A stretch of DNA of 64,000 nt from Pictodentalium vernedei (GCA_031216915.1 CM062296.1:59084584-59148583), one strand, 5' to 3'; shown: positions 32,491-42,534, counted from the stretch's first letter. The notes: generated by a model not told the origin, from the letters alone. Made by a program: numbers and translations.

Positions 32491-33431
32491 AATAATAAAT
32501 ACTCTTCCACAGCATGCTTCTTCTCATGGTTCTCGTTGTCCTTGTAGCGTACTTGCTGTTCCTCCACTTCTCCACTAATTCTCCTTCGAGGCTACCGATG
32601 GTCACTGGAGTTACGTAGGTCTCGGTTGTCGCCGTTTGGGAACATATTGGCAATGAATTTGTGTCTCACGGAATCATATATTTGAAGTGGTCACATATAT
32701 TATTTGTATCTCCATGTTGCAGTCACGATTATTATTTGTTCGGAAAAATGTGACCATGAACTCCAATAATACTAATTGAGAAATACCTCATTTTGACATA
32801 ATTTGTCGGCCCTCATAATATTGTAAAACCCGAGCCTTGGACTCTCGAACCTTGGTTGGAAAGTACTGACTCGAGCTCAGGTTTGGAGACGCGTCCCACA
32901 CCCTTAATTGATCTCCAACACCACACCCGTGGTGGTTCTACCATTTACCACACTCAAGCCGGGTTACTCACTACACCACTTCGTCGCTTCGGGAACTCAC
33001 ACAATAGGTTTGAATGACTGACAATATTTTATTTCCAAACAAAGAATATAAAAAGTAACAAAAACAGAGATTACACACTAATAACATAAGCTGTGAATTG
33101 GAAAATGGACCCAGTAATGGGCTTGGAGAGGAGTATGTGCGACACTGCATTTAGTTCAAGTATCTATATAATTCGGCGAGGGCAGATACATATAATTGCC
33201 ATTTAAAAAATTCGGAGGAAGCTACATACACAAAATATTTGTTACCAGCATTTTGTAGAGAGCCAGTGGAACCGCAAAAAAATTGTAAACTCTTGAACAA
33301 GATATATAAATGGTTTATTTTGTTTCCAATACTTTTCGTTATTATTGTTCCAAATACAAACATGTGCAAGTAAAGCAAACACCGATACAACGCAAATCAC
33401 AAAAACATAAGTATCGAAAGATACCACCAAT
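32491..33431. other. Non-coding spacer
   Basis: No gene recognised. Short frames (60-80 codons) on minus at 32,417-32,653 and 33,151-33,430 show no recognisable motif. Confidence 0.5.
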
Positions 33432-33435
33432 TTAA

Positions 33436-33672
33436 CCCTTTACCTAACCTGAAAAGCAGACGACGCTTGCAAAAATAATTCTTGAATAACTAATTTTTTT
33501 CATTTTTTGTCTCAAAAACATAGGTTATGACCCCTCGTTGGAACGAGCTCGTTCCAACGAGGGGTCATAACCTATGCTTTTGAGACAAAAAAATGAAAAA
33601 AAATAATGAAAATTAATTGGCGATTTTTGAGAATAGCGCTGGCCGGTTTTGAACGTTACGTTAGGTAAAGGG
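33436..33672. mobile_element. piggyBac-like MITE, copy 2
   Basis: 237 bp between TTAA at 33,432-33,435 and TTAA at 33,673-33,676; inverted relative to copy 1. Ends CCCTTTACCTAAC and GTTAGGTAAAGGG. The central palindrome here lacks the GTC loop and reads GGAACGAGCTCGTTCC without a break. Confidence 0.88.
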
Positions 33673-33676
33673 TTAA

Positions 33677-34254
33677 TTTACGAGTTTTTGGCCGTTATTC
33701 AGGGCATGAACTGCAATGAATACCTCGCAACTGCAGATGAACCAGAAACGTTGTAACCGACATCTCTAGTTCAACGGTTGGTCCTAAGAACTCATTGAAT
33801 ATCGCGTTCACTCTCATTCTCTAATAAAAAAAAATAAATATGAACAATATTAACATCATATTCAGTGACGTCCATCCGCTTAACGTCAAAACCTCAGAAA
33901 AAGAAAAACAAAAGAACTGAAAAAGCTACCCCATTCGAGGCTTCCAATCTGGCATGCACACTGAATCGACGTACCTCAGATAAGTTTATAGGATTTTGAA
34001 TATACAGAGAGCGACACACGCGTGTGACTGATTTAATAGATGTGACACAAATGCAAGCGAGGAAGGGTATTGGTCATTTAACACACGAGGGCAATATTTC
34101 CACGGACGCAATAATATTACATATCCAAACACTAATTATAGGAATAATCATAAAAAACAATGTACGTCCAGTCTACGACGGTTCTACTGTATTACAATAT
34201 TTAACTCAAATAGTGCAAGAAGTTTGTCGAACTTTATTAAATATCATTGAGAAA
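33677..34254. other. Non-coding spacer with a repeat C scrap
   Basis: At ~34,095-34,190 the text ATCCAAACACTAATTATAGG resembles one arm of repeat C (35,145-35,175). Otherwise nothing recognised. Confidence 0.5.
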
Positions 34255-34615
34255 TTATTCATTTATTTATTGGTGTTTTTAAGGTCACATATTTCTGCAC
34301 AATGGCTAATCACGACCATGGCAGTTTTGCGGGTGGAGGAAGCCGGAGTATCCAGACTGAACTACAGAACAACGGCGAGCAGCTGTCAGCTCCCCAACAT
34401 GCCGACTCCAGGGTTGGTATTGATTGAAGACACCTAGGTGCACCATCGACGTGCAGTACGGCTTTGTACACAATGTCACCGTGTCCCCACCTGGAAAATA
34501 GGGGTGAAGTGTCTTGCCCAATGACAACGTGGATACCGCAGGTGGGATTCGAACCGAGAAGCTCGGGCTTGCAACCTGGACCGCAACCTACTGAGCCACC
34601 GCGCCTCCAGTTGAA
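34255..34615 (-). mobile_element. tRNA-derived SINE
   Basis: Minus strand: GGCGCGGTGGCTCAG start, pol III A-box-like TGGCTCAGTAGG at 34,587-34,598 and B-box GGTTCGAATCC at 34,545-34,555, with spacing as in a tRNA. The conserved block TGGGCAAGACACTTCACCCC follows at 34,501-34,520, a ~250-bp body after it, and a TAAATAAATGAATAA-type tail near 34,262. The block recalls conserved central regions of SINEs from many aquatic animals. It is transcribed by pol III and mobilised by a partner LINE; the partner is not evident. Confidence 0.87.
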
Positions 34616-35570
34616 AAATATATTTCTCACAATTTATTCGATATCATAGCAAGCCACAAGTAAATTGTACGAAGATATTTTAAAACAACGAGAAATGCAC
34701 GGACTTTCTACCACAAGGACAATACAGTCGCCGTGGACTGGTTGTAATAAACGATTGGTGAATGAAGCCCACGCATGCATTTAACAGGTAATAAAAATCG
34801 TCATAAGCAAAATTTTAATTAATAAATCTCTGGGTTGTACCCTGTGAATTATTACTCAATTTTTGGATGATTAATAATATAATTAGTGTTTGGAATCTAA
34901 TATTACCACGTCCGTGGAAAGATTGCCCAACCAGTCGAATGTGACAAGACCACGGCGGTGGTACTGTAGGTAACGAAATCACTTGTGCATTGAATCATAG
35001 ATAAATATAACTTCCAAATTTAAATTTTTCCTCTAAATCAACAAACCTGTTGTAACTCATTTGGTTCACATTATGAAGGAAGCACAACATTTCAGCCACC
35101 TGTACTGTTCACTTTCCACGGGTATGCAATATATATATACGGATGCAATCGTATTAGATTCCAAACGCTAATTATAGGAATAATCAACAACAAAAAATAA
35201 TTAATTCCTTAATTAAAATTGTTCTGATGATGATTTTCATTTACCTGGTAAATTCACGCGCGGAGATAACTGCCAAGGTTATGGTTTACGACAAATCCAC
35301 TATGAGCGTAATGTAGCAGAAAAGGCCGAATATCCATATGAAAAATTATTTTTTCACAATTAATCGGAGTTGATAGAGACACAAAGATACTCTTAAAATA
35401 ATTTTAATAAAACAAAAACATTTATTATTTTAACTTTATTATTTAACAGCAAGTAAGCACATGGGTAATTCACTGAAGCCTAAATACGGGTTTTAATGTT
35501 TGTAACAAAGCCCAGCTTATACCAATTTTAACCACTCAGTTTTACATTTTTAGACCTGTGAACTATCGTC
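34616..35570. repeat. Repeat C, copy 1 (imperfect foldback)
   Basis: Closely follows 48,690-49,510. The left part (34,765-34,910) and right part (35,140-35,290) are inverted relative to each other: GTTTGGAATCTAATATTA versus TATTAGATTCCAAACG-like text, and AACAGGTAATAAAAATCGTC versus GATGATTTTCATTTACCTGG-like text. It thus looks like a non-autonomous element with long imperfect inverted repeats. No ORF. Confidence 0.65.
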
Positions 35571-35728
35571 CTGCAGTACGGCTTAGTAAACAACGCCACC
35601 GTGCCCCGGCAATGGGCGTGAACTGTCTTGCCCAAGGAAACAAAGCGATTGTCGCAAGAGGGGGGGGGGGGGTGGTGGTGTGAACTGAGGAGGTCTGCCC
35701 CTCTAACTACTGAGCCACTGCGCCCCAG
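35571..35728 (-). mobile_element. SINE fragment
   Basis: Minus strand GGGGCGCAGTGGCTCAGTAG (A-box-like) and TTGGGCAAGACAGTTCACGCC-like central block; the B-box is degraded and a G13 run sits near 35,661. With the preceding SINE and repeat C it forms a tandem arrangement with a period of about 1.1 kb. Confidence 0.75.
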
Positions 35729-35992
35729 TTCAGAAATATATTTCTCCTAATTTATTGGATATCATAGCAGTCCGCCAGTAAATTGTACCAACACATTTTA
35801 AAGCAACGAGCAATGTATGGACCCCAACTACAGTACACTCGCCGTGGACTGATCGCAATCCTCGCCTGGGGAGAGAAGACCACGCATGCGTTTTCTTGGT
35901 AATAAAAATCGTTATCAGCAACATTTTAAGTAATGAAGCATCGGGTTGTACCCGGTGATTTATTACTTAATTCTTTGATGATTATTATTATA
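35729..35992. repeat. Repeat C, copy 2, left part
   Basis: Matches 34,620-34,875 and 48,690-48,845. It is cut at ATTATTATTATA (35,981-35,992), where the family-B LINE is inserted; the remainder resumes at 41,204 with ATTATTATTATA then ATTAGTGTTGAAATCTAATA. Confidence 0.82.
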
Positions 35993-36238
35993 AGTACACA
36001 GAAGAAGTCTCCTTGGTTACGAATCGAAATTAAGTATTTTTATTGTTTACTAATCATATATATTTCATTTTCAGGTTATTTTATTCAACTTTGTGGGGAG
36101 TTAGTTTAGTATAGTAACTGGGACAAAGTTAGGAGGTCTTAAATAAAACTGTGAGCGCTAAGTTGTCGAACGGTTCGTCGCGTTGCCTTTTGTCGCGTGT
36201 GTACAGTTTTCCCTGTCCGATCGCGTAATTTTGTCTTG

Positions 36239-37675
36239 ATGATGGCGAGCATGTCTGTTCAGACGGAGGTAAGTATGGAGGTAAATACGTGTAATATCGC
36301 GGTCCAGGTCAACGGTGCCAACGGGGTAAGTATTGGTGTGCAGACAGAGGTCACTGGGGGTGTCGGTCAGAGCCGGGTTGGTGGGGCCACCGATGGCGAT
36401 ATTGGGCTTGAAGTTTGTAAACAGTGTTCTATGATGTATGGGGACTGTCGCTCGGTGGGATATGGAGAGGTATGTGCAAACTGCCAGGAAATCCTCCGCC
36501 TACTTGAGACAATTGTTAAGTTTGAGGGGGAGAGTGCTGAGCTGAAGGGAAAACTTGGTAGGGCGGGGCTGTCTGGAGTTACGCCTGTGAAAGTAGCTTT
36601 CCGAGAAGGATGGAAGGTTGTCGGTGGTTCCAAGAGGAAACATGGGGGTAGAACCTTTGATGTGAATGAGGTAGGTGATGAGGTGGGGGCTGCTAGAAAA
36701 GTACGTAGGACAGATGAGGGGGGCCCAGGCCGGAGCAATGCTGTAAAGCGTTTGGCGTGGACTATCAAAAGTGGTAGGAAAGGGGGGCCAGAGAAGCAGG
36801 TAGATAGGGGTGTAAAGTCCAAAGGCAGTGGGGAGTGCAGCGCCAGAAACAGATTTGATGTGCTCGGTTCGGAAGAGACAGAGGGGGAGATGGAGGTAGT
36901 TGCAACAGATAGTAGCTTGGGGTCTAGGCCAGGAAAAAGGAGGAGGGATACGGGAGAAGACCAGGGGAGTAGTCCAGGTAGTTCAGGGCCTGGAAAGAGA
37001 CGGAGGGACAAGGATAGGAGTAATCCTAGGTCAAAGATACCGATACCGATAATGACTCCGAGTGGGACTGTTGGAGAGGAAGAGGACGCTGTAAACAATA
37101 GGAGACTAGAGGAGATAAATAGGGCGAGGGCCAAAAGTAAGTTGGTGGTTGCGGGAAGTAGCATAGTTCGGGGGATCGACAAGGTTGTCTGTGGTCCGGA
37201 CAGTAAAAATAGAACAGTTCTGTGCTTTCCGGGGGCTAAAGTGGAGGACCTGAGGGATAGAGTGGACGGTATTGTAGCTGGGTCTGGGCCTGATCCGGTA
37301 GTGGTATTACATGTGGGGTCCAATAACATCAGGGAGAGGAAATCAGTTCGTTTGGTGGACACATACAAGGACCTAATTAGTAAGCTACTTAGCAGGAATG
37401 CTCGGACCATCGTTTCAGGGGTGCTCCCCGTTATGGGTGGTGGGAATGAGAGGAACTCGCGGATTATGGCACTAAACGGGGAGCTGGAAGAGCACTGCAA
37501 AGACTTGGGAATACATTTCATTGACCACTGGGATTCATTCTGGGGACAAGGAGAGTTGTATGGGCGAGACGGATTGCATTTAAGTAGGATGGGTACAGAC
37601 CTGTTGGGCCAAAAAATTTTACAGGTGACTGGGCCTTTTTTGGAGAAAAGGGGGGTAGGGGACCACAGCCGATAA
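36239..37675 (+). CDS. Family-B LINE ORF1, SGNH-esterase-like with N-terminal zinc cluster
   Basis: 478 codons from ATG 36,239 (MMASMSVQTEV); the open frame begins upstream without ATG. Residues ~60-85 hold paired cysteines (VCKQCSMMYGDC...VCANCQ), perhaps a zinc finger. Residues ~130-300 are basic and low-complexity (GKRRRD repeated), suited to nucleic-acid binding. Residues ~310-470 are SGNH-hydrolase-like: block I VVAGSSIVRG (nucleophile Ser), block III LHVGSNNIRE, block V GRDGLHLSRMG with Asp-x-x-His. Esterase-type ORF1 proteins are known from CR1/L2-group LINEs and are thought to coat LINE RNA or act at membranes. The catalytic Ser, Asn and Asp/His are all present. The ORF looks intact, ending TAA 37,673. 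A 484-aa antisense frame is a shadow. Confidence 0.88.
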   Translation: MMASMSVQTEVSMEVNTCNIAVQVNGANGVSIGVQTEVTGGVGQSRVGGATDGDIGLEVCKQCSMMYGDCRSVGYGEVCANCQEILRLLETIVKFEGESAELKGKLGRAGLSGVTPVKVAFREGWKVVGGSKRKHGGRTFDVNEVGDEVGAARKVRRTDEGGPGRSNAVKRLAWTIKSGRKGGPEKQVDRGVKSKGSGECSARNRFDVLGSEETEGEMEVVATDSSLGSRPGKRRRDTGEDQGSSPGSSGPGKRRRDKDRSNPRSKIPIPIMTPSGTVGEEEDAVNNRRLEEINRARAKSKLVVAGSSIVRGIDKVVCGPDSKNRTVLCFPGAKVEDLRDRVDGIVAGSGPDPVVVLHVGSNNIRERKSVRLVDTYKDLISKLLSRNARTIVSGVLPVMGGGNERNSRIMALNGELEEHCKDLGIHFIDHWDSFWGQGELYGRDGLHLSRMGTDLLGQKILQVTGPFLEKRGVGDHSR

Positions 37676-37719
37676 CCCAGAGGGGCACAAATGCTGGGAA
37701 CATAGGAAGAACAACAAAC

Positions 37720-38520
37720 ATGCACAATACAGGGACATACCAGGGTTATAATAATGTGCCAGTGATGACAAAAAAACAAAGATTCATTAAGTTTGGGTAC
37801 TGCAACATCCAGGGTCTGCACAAGAAAGTAAGCGAAATATCAACAATGATCGACGAAGGAGACTTTGATATAATGGGTCTAAGTGAGACGTGGATACGAC
37901 GGGATGAGCGGGTTGATCAGATGAAGGGTTGCGTGTGGATAGGAGCTGGGCGAACTGAGGGTCAGAAACGGGGTGGGGGTGTTGGCATCTACGCTAAAGA
38001 GGAATTACAGCCCTCATTGATTACAGATCTCACAGAAGCAAGGACTCAGATTCCAGTATCCAACGAAATAGTATGGGCAAAAATCAAGTTAGGAAGCAGG
38101 AGTGTTGCCGTTGGTGTTGTATACTTAGCAGTGGAGGGAAGTAAGCCTGAGTGGAATGATTCAATATATACAACTCTTAGATCGAATATCACAGAGCTTG
38201 GAAGCAGGGGGTTCAGTATTGTCCTAATGGGGGACTTCAATGGGCACATCGGGGATGAGGAGGAGGGCATACAGGGAGGTGATAGGAAAATTAACACGAA
38301 TGGGAGGAAGATGTTGGACCTATCAAAAGAGCTTGGTTTAAAGATCCTGAACAGGGATGCGAAATGTAAGGGTAAATGGACCTGGGAGAGGAACGATAAG
38401 AAAACAATAATTGATTATATACTCATTGACATTAGCGTATGGAGGGAGGTTATAGATGTAGAAATAGATGACGAGGGAAAAAATGACTTGGGTAGTGATC
38501 ACAACCTGATAACAGTTTAG
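37720..38520 (+). CDS. Family-B LINE ORF2, APE-type endonuclease part
   Basis: 266 codons from ATG 37,720, 44 bp after ORF1 and in a different frame. APE nuclease motifs in order: IKFGYCNIQGL (strand with Asn), IMGLSETWIRR (catalytic Glu), VGVVYLAVEG, IVLMGDFNGHIGD (Asp/Asn), TIIDYILID and LGSDHNLITV (catalytic Asp-His). The frame stops at TAG 38,518-38,520 directly after this last motif and reopens in the same frame with RT, so one codon separates the two halves of ORF2. When intact it nicks target DNA to start target-primed reverse transcription. Confidence 0.92.
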   Translation: MHNTGTYQGYNNVPVMTKKQRFIKFGYCNIQGLHKKVSEISTMIDEGDFDIMGLSETWIRRDERVDQMKGCVWIGAGRTEGQKRGGGVGIYAKEELQPSLITDLTEARTQIPVSNEIVWAKIKLGSRSVAVGVVYLAVEGSKPEWNDSIYTTLRSNITELGSRGFSIVLMGDFNGHIGDEEEGIQGGDRKINTNGRKMLDLSKELGLKILNRDAKCKGKWTWERNDKKTIIDYILIDISVWREVIDVEIDDEGKNDLGSDHNLITV

Positions 38521-38523
38521 ATT

Positions 38524-40323
38524 ATGGGTAAAAAGACGAATAGAGACAGAAATACCTTCAAGGAAGTTTGGGGACTAAAACAAGGAACCGACTGGAAGCA
38601 GTTTCGGGAAAAACTAAAACCAAATCTTGAATGTATACCTAGGGATGCAAATGTCCAGAGTATTTCAGATGGCATAGTAAATAGCCTAACAGAGGCAGGG
38701 AGGGATTGTATAGGAAGGGTGAGGGTCCCAACGAGAGAACTTGGATACAGGGTTAACGAGGGACTGAAAAAGGCTATAAAAGAAAGGAAGGTAAAATGCG
38801 CTGCTTACAGAAGAAGTAGGAAGCTTAAAGGGGTGGATAACAATGACACGAGACTAATGAAAGGAGATTATGAACTGGCACGGAGAAAGGTGAATGAGAT
38901 AAAGAATAATAATAGGAAGGGGCACAATTGCAGTCTTGCCAGAACAATAAAGAAAACGGGGGGTTCGAGCTCAAACGTATTTTGGAACTGGATAAATAAA
39001 CGGGGGAAAAGTAGTGTGCAGAGTATCAAAGTGGATGGGGAAAGTACAGAAGATAAAGGCCGTATCGCTTCAGAGTTAGTCAAGCACTGGGAAAAGATAA
39101 ACGATAGGCGATGGGGCAGTGGGTCCCCACCAAAAAGAAATACACTGGTGGAGGAGAACCTATCCAATCGTGTATGTAGCGAAATAACGGCAGAAGAAGT
39201 GCGGAACGTGGTCTCGAAATTAAAAAATGGTAAAGCGGGAGGGACCGATGAAATTCCGAACGAATTCCTCAAAAATGGAGGGGAGGCACTTATTGAAGTC
39301 CTGACAAACCTTTTCAACCTGGCTCTGCGAAAGCAAGAGGTCCCCAGAGAGTGGAGGGAAAGTAAGGTGTCGTTCATACACAAAAAGGGGGATAAGGAAG
39401 TTCTAGATAACTATAGGGGGATATCAGTTAGTAGTAACATCGGAAAAGTATTCTGTAAGGTCATATACGGTAGACTAGAGGAAGTTATTGAAGAGAAAGG
39501 TTTTTTAGGAGAAATTCAAAATGGTTTCAGGAAAGGACGAAGAGTCACTGATCACCTATTTAAACTCACCCAACTGATAGAATCAACAAAGGCTGAAAAG
39601 AAAAAGGTGTTTCTGGCATTTCTAGATGTGAAAAAAGCGTACGACCGAGTGTGGAGGGAAGGTATGTGGCGAAAGCTCAAGGGCATCGGACTGGGGGGTG
39701 ACTTTGTGGGAATCATGAAAGCACTGTATACAGATGTGCAAAGCCAACTCAGTCTAGGGAGTATCACTACAAAACGAGTCCCTATGGATATAGGCCTCAA
39801 GCAGGGGTGTATCTTTTCACCGATTTTGTTTGCATTGTATGTTAAAGATTTAGGGGACGAACTAATTCAGAGTGCGGAGGGGGTAAATGTTGGAGACATA
39901 AAGATACCAGGCTTATTCTTTGCGGACGACATGGTGTTAATGTCTAGAACTGAACAGGGGCTAGAGAAACTGATGGAAATTGTTGGTAGATATGGGAACA
40001 CTTGGCGGCTCGAACTAAATGAAAATAAAAGCAAGGTAATACCCGTTGGACGCAAGGTAGATATGACGAAGAGATGGAGAGTGGGGGAGTTCTCAATCCC
40101 CGAAGGGGAATGCAAACAAATCACTGTAGGAGAAACGGGAGAGTATGAGTATCTAGGGGTAAGCATAAATATAACGGGAAGAGGGGTGTACAGAAATTAC
40201 TCAGCCAAACTGATTCTGAAGGGGAAAAGAATTCTGAACCAACTAAAACTTTTAGGGAAAATAGTTTCAATAAGGTCTTTGTGGGGAAAACACTGTGGGA
40301 GAGGGTGGGTTTACCAAGTATAA
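38524..40323 (+). CDS. Family-B LINE ORF2, reverse transcriptase part
   Basis: 599 codons, same frame as the endonuclease. A basic linker (residues 1-170) precedes the RT: SKVSFIHKKGDKEVLDNYRG-like fingers, GISVSSNIGKVF, QNGFRKGRRVTDHLF, FLDVKKAYDRVWREG, DIGLKQGCIFSPILFALYVK, catalytic FADDMVLMS, LNENKSKVIPVGRK and YLGVSINITGRG. GLKQGC instead of GVPQGS sets this lineage clearly apart from family A. The last ~14 codons are out of frame: the true frame moves to +3 near 40,285, where the C-terminal domain begins. RT catalytic residues are intact. Clade within APE-type LINEs not assigned. Confidence 0.93.
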   Translation: MGKKTNRDRNTFKEVWGLKQGTDWKQFREKLKPNLECIPRDANVQSISDGIVNSLTEAGRDCIGRVRVPTRELGYRVNEGLKKAIKERKVKCAAYRRSRKLKGVDNNDTRLMKGDYELARRKVNEIKNNNRKGHNCSLARTIKKTGGSSSNVFWNWINKRGKSSVQSIKVDGESTEDKGRIASELVKHWEKINDRRWGSGSPPKRNTLVEENLSNRVCSEITAEEVRNVVSKLKNGKAGGTDEIPNEFLKNGGEALIEVLTNLFNLALRKQEVPREWRESKVSFIHKKGDKEVLDNYRGISVSSNIGKVFCKVIYGRLEEVIEEKGFLGEIQNGFRKGRRVTDHLFKLTQLIESTKAEKKKVFLAFLDVKKAYDRVWREGMWRKLKGIGLGGDFVGIMKALYTDVQSQLSLGSITTKRVPMDIGLKQGCIFSPILFALYVKDLGDELIQSAEGVNVGDIKIPGLFFADDMVLMSRTEQGLEKLMEIVGRYGNTWRLELNENKSKVIPVGRKVDMTKRWRVGEFSIPEGECKQITVGETGEYEYLGVSINITGRGVYRNYSAKLILKGKRILNQLKLLGKIVSIRSLWGKHCGRGWVYQV

Positions 40324-41153
40324 CGTATGGCACGGACGTGATTCCATTAAACCAAACCGTTATTAAGAAGTTGGAAAGTACTCAGAATGATGCCGGCAGA
40401 TGGATAACAGGGTCGAGTAATGCTGCAGCTTTGGAAGCAGTAAGGGGGGAGCTTGGGTGGATGAAAATCAAGGACAGGGTAGATTTGGGAAAACTGTGTT
40501 ACTTTAACTACTTGAGAAACCTGCCTGACAACCGGTGGTGCAAATTGATGCTCGATACCATTTGGAATTCTAATATAGAAACGGGGTGGTCAAAACATGT
40601 GAGGGAACTAATGGACAATTACTCTATAGAGGTCACAAACATAGAAGTAGGAATGAAAGAAGGCAAAAGGTTTGTCAAAGAGAGAGTCATGGAAGACTGC
40701 AATCGAAACTGGCGAGCAGGGGTTAGCGTGAAAAGATCACTGCAGGGGTTACAATGTAAAGAAAAGCCAGCTTTTGAGAAGTACCTAGATGGCACCTTTG
40801 GAGGGTCACTGCTGTTCAAACTGAGATCAAGATCACTGGAGCTTCGGGGAAAAATTGGGAGAGATGGGGAAAAGGGATGCCAAATGTGCCACTCTGGAGT
40901 AGTGGAGACCCTGGAACATTTTCTCTTGGAATGCCCACAGTATATACCTCATAGAATAAAATTTACTGGAAGAATAATGCAGAAGTGGGGTGAAGAAACA
41001 AAGGATAGATGGCTGAAGGGGGACACGAGGGAGAGGGTAGTAATGCTTATTGAAGAAATTGAAAAAGAGGAAGTGAGGGACACTATTAAGCAGTTTATAT
41101 CTGAATGCTGGGAGGAGAGGAGGGGAAGAGGGGGTGGGGTGCAGGGGGAATGA
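40281..41153 (+). CDS. Family-B LINE ORF2, C-terminal domain
   Basis: 290-codon frame; no proper start, because it continues ORF2 after a frame change. It contains a conserved stretch (NDAGRWITGSSNAAALEAVR, then ELGWMKIKDRV) found in every family-B tail, GSLLFKLRSRSLELRGKIG, and a C2HC cluster CQMCHSGVVETLEHFLLECP near residues 195-215. Such clusters are common at the end of LINE ORF2 and probably bind nucleic acid. It ends TGA 41,151. Homologues at 10,913-11,302, 16,805-17,376 and 52,124-52,951. Confidence 0.88.
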   Translation: MGKTLWERVGLPSITYGTDVIPLNQTVIKKLESTQNDAGRWITGSSNAAALEAVRGELGWMKIKDRVDLGKLCYFNYLRNLPDNRWCKLMLDTIWNSNIETGWSKHVRELMDNYSIEVTNIEVGMKEGKRFVKERVMEDCNRNWRAGVSVKRSLQGLQCKEKPAFEKYLDGTFGGSLLFKLRSRSLELRGKIGRDGEKGCQMCHSGVVETLEHFLLECPQYIPHRIKFTGRIMQKWGEETKDRWLKGDTRERVVMLIEEIEKEEVRDTIKQFISECWEERRGRGGGVQGE

Positions 41154-41203
41154 TGGCCTTCTCTTATGAGGACCGCGACAAATCAGCGGCTGGCCAAAGA
41201 GTT

Positions 41204-41424
41204 ATTATTATTATAATTAGTGTTGAAATCTAATATCACTGTGTCCAAAGAATGGAAATATGGCTGGTCCATTTTATTTACATTTTTTTTTTTTACCAAA
41301 AAATGAAAACTCTTAAAACCGCAAAGAAAATCTTCTCCTTCATTTTCCTACACAGTGTTTCAATCCAAAGTACAAATGTTTATACGTATTCCTAACAAAA
41401 CGTATGGCGTACGAACAGGTTCGA
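41204..41424. repeat. Repeat C copy 2, right remainder, and spacer
   Basis: ATTAGTGTTGAAATCTAATA and CACTGTGTCC match 34,875-34,915 and 48,845-48,880. After ~41,275 nothing is recognised up to the foldback element. Confidence 0.65.
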
Positions 41425-41439
41425 AAATAATTATTGAGG

Positions 41440-41535
41440 TACATACTATATTATTTGAGGTTCATCCTATATTATTTCAGGTTCATCCTATATTATTTCA
41501 GGTTCATCCTATATTATTTCAGGTTCATCCTAAAA
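41440..41535 (+). repeat. 21-bp tandem repeats at the left foldback tip
   Basis: About four units of TTCATCCTATATTATTTCAGG (one variant with TTTGAGG). The mirror copy is at 47,570-47,653. Confidence 0.88.
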
Positions 41536-41590
41536 TAATATTTATGACCCTCTCGTACGCGATCAATAATTTGTCCGACCCTGGATGGAC

Positions 41591-42219
41591 TATAATTATT
41601 GTTTCATGTTGAACCAGATTCGACATAAATATTTCAGGTTCATTCTATATTAATTGAGGATGAACCTGAAATAATTTGTCCGACTCTGGATGGACCATAA
41701 TTATTGTTTCATGTTGAACCAGGTTCGACATAAATATTTGAGGTTCATCCTATATTAATTGAGGATGAACCTGAAATAATTTGTCCGATCCTGAATGGAC
41801 CATAATTATTGTTTCATGTTGAACCAGGTTCGACATAAATATTTCAGGTTCATCCTATATTAATTGAGGACGAACCTGAAATAATTTGTCCTACCCTGGA
41901 TCGACCATAATTATTGTTTCATGTTGAACCAGGTTCGACATCAATATTTCAGGTTCATCCTATATTAATTGAGGATCAACCTGAAATAATTTGTCCGACC
42001 CTGGTGGACCATAGTTATTGTTTCATGTTAAACCAGGTTCGACATAAATATTTCAGGTTCATCCTATATTAATTGAGGATGAACCTGAAATAATTTGTCC
42101 GACCCTAGATGGACCATAATTATTGCTTCATGTTGAACCAGGTTCGACAAAAATATTTGAGGTTCATCCTATATTAATTGAGGATGAACCTAAAATAATT
42201 TGTCCGACCCTGGATCGAC
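41591..42219 (+). repeat. 105-bp tandem array, left arm, six units
   Basis: Unit starts at 41,591, 41,696, 41,801, 41,906, 42,010 and 42,115 (period 105, once 104). Each unit contains its own palindrome, TTTCAGGTTCATCC / GGATGAACCTGAAA around TATATTAATTGA, plus ATTGTTTCATGTTGAACC. Divergence between units is low. Confidence 0.94.
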
Positions 42220-42534
42220 TATAATTATTCAGGATGATGCTAAAATCCCACGATGCAATACGCTCCACGAGCCAATCAGTTGAGTCGTTACAAACGCGAC
42301 ATAACTGGGGGAAAAAAGCAAGATAAACTTGATGCAGGCACACAGCTTCAGACAAAGAATCCCGCTGGGAGATTGTTTTGTATGCGCTTCACACGATTTT
42401 TTTTCGACCCTTTGAAATCACGCAAAATAAATAAGATTTTTTCCCATGAAAATATCAAATGAGCAGTGTTGATTGTTTATTGTACTGTTACAAACAAGTT
42501 GTGTTTTAATATTGAAATATGACTCGCTAACCAA

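Larger units (their letters stand above)
35993..41203 (+). mobile_element. Near full-length family-B LINE (esterase ORF1, EN-RT)
   Basis: About 5.2 kb. The boundaries come from interrupted repeat C: ATTATTATTATA before (35,981-35,992) and again after (41,204-41,215), though this overlaps the element's own (TTA)n tail. Order: ~245-bp 5' UTR, ORF1 (36,239-37,675), 44-bp gap, ORF2 as endonuclease (37,720-38,520), RT (38,524-40,323), C-terminal domain (40,281-41,153), short 3' UTR with GACAAATCAGCGGCTGGCC, (TTA)n. Only two breaks are visible in ORF2: TAG at 38,518-38,520 and a frame change near 40,285. All other family-B pieces in the window align to this copy. Confidence 0.92.

Noticed and set aside
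34545..34610. tRNA gene
   Set aside because: A- and B-box-like motifs are present, but the sequence does not appear to fold as a full tRNA and continues into a conserved SINE body with a tail; annotated as SINE.
36367..37821. 484-codon open frame on the minus strand
   Set aside because: It lies antisense to the LINE ORF1, whose protein has clear esterase motifs. The antisense product is serine/leucine/proline-rich without recognisable domains, so it is a shadow frame.
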